Assembly (NCBI GenBank): GCA_035628645.1
Contig: DASPJL010000201.1
Location: 1 to 24,417, forward strand
Length of the DNA stretch: 24,417 nt
Direction: 5' to 3'
DNA from: DASPJL01 sp035628645
GTDB taxonomy: Bacteria; Bacteroidota; Bacteroidia; Cytophagales; Cyclobacteriaceae
Positions within the stretch are counted from its first letter, which is position 1. Every line of letters starts with the position of its first letter. The notes beneath the pieces are model-generated. The model was not told where the DNA came from. It saw only the letters and a list, made by a program, of their open reading frames with translations, and did no database searches. Position numbers and translations under genes: made by a program. Positions 23,375 to 24,417 of this stretch are shown in pieces.

Positions 23375-23457
23375 AGCCTGAGAGATTTATCTCTCGGGTG
23401 CAATTCAGCCTGATCGGAGAACACCTTAATAAGAAACCAGGCAGAACCTGGTTTTTT
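23375..23457 (+). ncRNA. Candidate structured RNA or attenuator ending in a terminator
   Basis: CCTGAGAGAT (23377-23386) pairs with ATCTCTCGGG (23389-23398) in a 10-bp stem that includes one T-G pair. The word AGCCTGA occurs twice (from 23375 and from 23406). GCCTG in each copy is complementary to CAGGC (23438-23442) of the downstream terminator stem, so mutually exclusive folds are possible. A terminator with a U-tract closes the element. No matching coding frame was found. I cannot assign it to a known riboswitch class. It could simply be a small RNA. Confidence 0.35.
23435..23457 (+). terminator. Intrinsic terminator
   Basis: AACCAGG (23435-23441) and CCTGGTT (23447-23453) form a perfect 7-bp stem around CAGAA. 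The run of T that follows reaches 23457 and continues as ATTTT. This is the best intrinsic terminator in the window, on the plus strand. No protein gene on that strand lies upstream of it for several kilobases, so it must end a non-coding transcript or be an attenuator for the hydrolase gene 269 bp downstream. Confidence 0.7.
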
Positions 23458-23673
23458 ATTTTCTAAAACAAATAATTAATTATTCTACTTTATTTTGGTC
23501 TTTGTGAATGGACATCCTCATTTATATATCTGCAAAGGTTTTGCTAAAACATAACGGATCTTGCGGGCAAAGGTCTGAAGCAACCTTGTATGCATTTTGA
23601 ATAGATTTTGAAGGAATCTTGAAGTTTTGTTCTTATGACATGTTTATGAAAAATGACTACAGGTAATGTTTTT

Positions 23674-23688
23674 ACTGTTCGTAACAGT
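23674..23688. promoter_or_regulatory. Palindromic operator candidate upstream of the hydrolase gene
   Basis: ACTGTT-CGT-AACAGT is a perfect inverted repeat with a 3-bp centre. It lies just before TAAATTTA (23693-23700), one base off the TAnnTTTG -7 box, so it would sit between the -33 and -7 elements of a promoter for the gene starting at 23726. This suits a repressor site. The regulator is unknown. Confidence 0.45.
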
Positions 23689-23725
23689 TCTTTAAATTTA
23701 GATCACCAACCTTCCCCCAACCATT

Positions 23726-24417
23726 ATGAATCCAATCAAAAAAGAAGACATCAAACAAGAGGTATTTGACCTTTATGACGACTATGCCCACAGCAGAATT
23801 GAAAGGCGCGAGTTTATGCAAAAGCTGTCCCTTTATGCCGTAGGAAGTATCACGGTAGCTTCGCTTATGAGCTTTCTAATGCCTGATTATAAAACAACAA
23901 TCCAAATTAAACCAGACGACCCCAGATTAACATCCGGATATATAAACTATCAGTCTCCAAAAGGCGGTGGTACAATAAAGGCTTTATTGTCAAAACCTGC
24001 GGATGCAAAAAAGAAACTTGGAGGCATTGTGGTTGTCCATGAGAACAGAGGTTTAAATCCCTATATAGAAGATGTAGCAAGAAGGGCCGCTTTAGCAGGA
24101 TTTGTTTCGCTGGCCCCCGACGCTTTGACTCCCCTAGGCGGATATCCGGGCAATGATGATGCAGGACGTGAACTTCAAAGCAAACGTGATAGAAATGAAA
24201 TGTTAGAAGATTTTATTGCCGGCTATGAATTTTTAAAGAACCATGAAGATTGTAATGGGAAAGTTGGTGTTGTGGGCTTCTGCTTCGGCGGTTGGATCTC
24301 CAATATGATGGCAGTAAGGATCCCTGACTTGGCTGCATCCGTCCCGTTTTACGGTGGACAACCCGCCAATGAAGATGTACCTAAAATAAAAGCGCCTCTT
24401 CTCCTGCATTTTGCCGG
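23726..24417 (+). CDS. YghX-like dienelactone hydrolase family protein, 3' end outside the window
   Basis: The frame runs open for 230 codons to the window edge. It closely resembles E. coli YghX as I remember it. The N-terminus (1-30) has the YDDYAHSRIERREF pattern, then a twin-arginine-like motif RREFMQKLSL (27-36) and a hydrophobic stretch (about 37-52), suggesting Tat export despite a long n-region. The alpha/beta hydrolase part begins near 65. VVVHENRGLNPYIEDVARR (102-120) holds the conserved Glu106, and GFCFGG (184-189) supplies the nucleophile Cys186. SVPFYGGQ and LLLHFA follow. The remaining Asp and His of the triad would lie past the edge. Dienelactone hydrolases cleave cyclic esters, but the substrate of this branch is not known. 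The ATG at 23726 matches the family start; no Shine-Dalgarno is seen. It is transcribed away from tetR. Confidence 0.9.
   Translation, partial: MNPIKKEDIKQEVFDLYDDYAHSRIERREFMQKLSLYAVGSITVASLMSFLMPDYKTTIQIKPDDPRLTSGYINYQSPKGGGTIKALLSKPADAKKKLGGIVVVHENRGLNPYIEDVARRAALAGFVSLAPDALTPLGGYPGNDDAGRELQSKRDRNEMLEDFIAGYEFLKNHEDCNGKVGVVGFCFGGWISNMMAVRIPDLAASVPFYGGQPANEDVPKIKAPLLLHFA

Larger units (their letters stand above)
22897..23725. other. Long non-coding stretch between tetR and the hydrolase gene
   Basis: About 830 bp separate two divergent genes. From left to right it holds two 30-bp dyads, an 11-bp tandem repeat near 23222, a structured element with an intrinsic terminator (23375-23457), about 215 bp with no evident feature, and a promoter palindrome at 23674. 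The only longish open frame (23025-23261, minus) looks spurious. Confidence 0.6.

Noticed and set aside
23375..23457. TPP riboswitch
   Set aside because: CTGAGA and CCTGATCGG recall TPP elements, but the conserved GGGGTGC before CTGAGA and the GCGxAGGGA after it are absent, and the order of parts does not fit.

Overview
The window looks like chromosomal DNA of a Bacteroidota bacterium, most likely a cytophagalean. The DNA is AT-rich and start codons have weak or absent Shine-Dalgarno sequences. One perfect TAnnTTTG promoter box is visible. Other markers are a type IX secretion (T9SS) C-terminal sorting domain, the Bacteroidota-style imuA-imuB-dnaE2 cassette, and a ThuA/sugar-dehydrogenase/cytochrome c fusion of the kind common in this phylum. 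The genus cannot be fixed from the sequence alone. I see no prophage, CRISPR array, insertion sequence, rRNA or tRNA.

Layout: (1) 1-699, 3' part of an S41-type peptidase gene. (2) 700-1144, a gene-free stretch with dispersed palindromic repeats. (3) 1145-6670, minus strand, the mutagenic translesion cassette imuA-imuB-dnaE2; a promoter box and palindromes sit in the divergent gap. (4) 6889-8838, a rhomboid protease fused to MORN-like repeats and a TonB-type C-terminal domain, preceded by a hairpin that pairs its probable ribosome binding site. (5) 8978-12515, an overlapping DUF2339/DUF3999 membrane pair. (6) 12814-17340, a 1508-residue secreted repeat protein with seven ELWxxDGT repeats, an ASH-like domain, a cadherin-like domain, twelve YCF48/BNR-like repeats and a T9SS sorting tail. 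(7) 17516-18220, minus strand, a SIMPL-domain lipoprotein whose start codon abuts a long, nearly perfect hairpin. (8) 18473-22896, minus strand, a TetR regulator followed by a ThuA/PQQ-type dehydrogenase/PKD/cytochrome c fusion; two matching 30-bp dyads lie upstream of tetR. (9) 22897-23725, a long non-coding stretch with the dyads, an 11-bp repeat, a structured element ending in an intrinsic terminator, and a promoter palindrome. (10) 23726 to the window edge, a YghX-like dienelactone hydrolase with an N-terminal twin-arginine motif.

How the parts work together: imuA, imuB and dnaE2 are one operon for damage-induced mutagenesis. tetR and the ThuA fusion look co-transcribed and probably autoregulated. 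DUF2339 and DUF3999 are translationally coupled. The remaining genes are mostly cell-envelope or secreted proteins without an evident common pathway. The least ordinary protein is the rhomboid-MORN-TonB fusion. The least ordinary non-coding features are the ribosome-site-pairing hairpins, the twin TetR dyads and the terminator-linked RNA-like element. I did not find a clear new multi-gene system.
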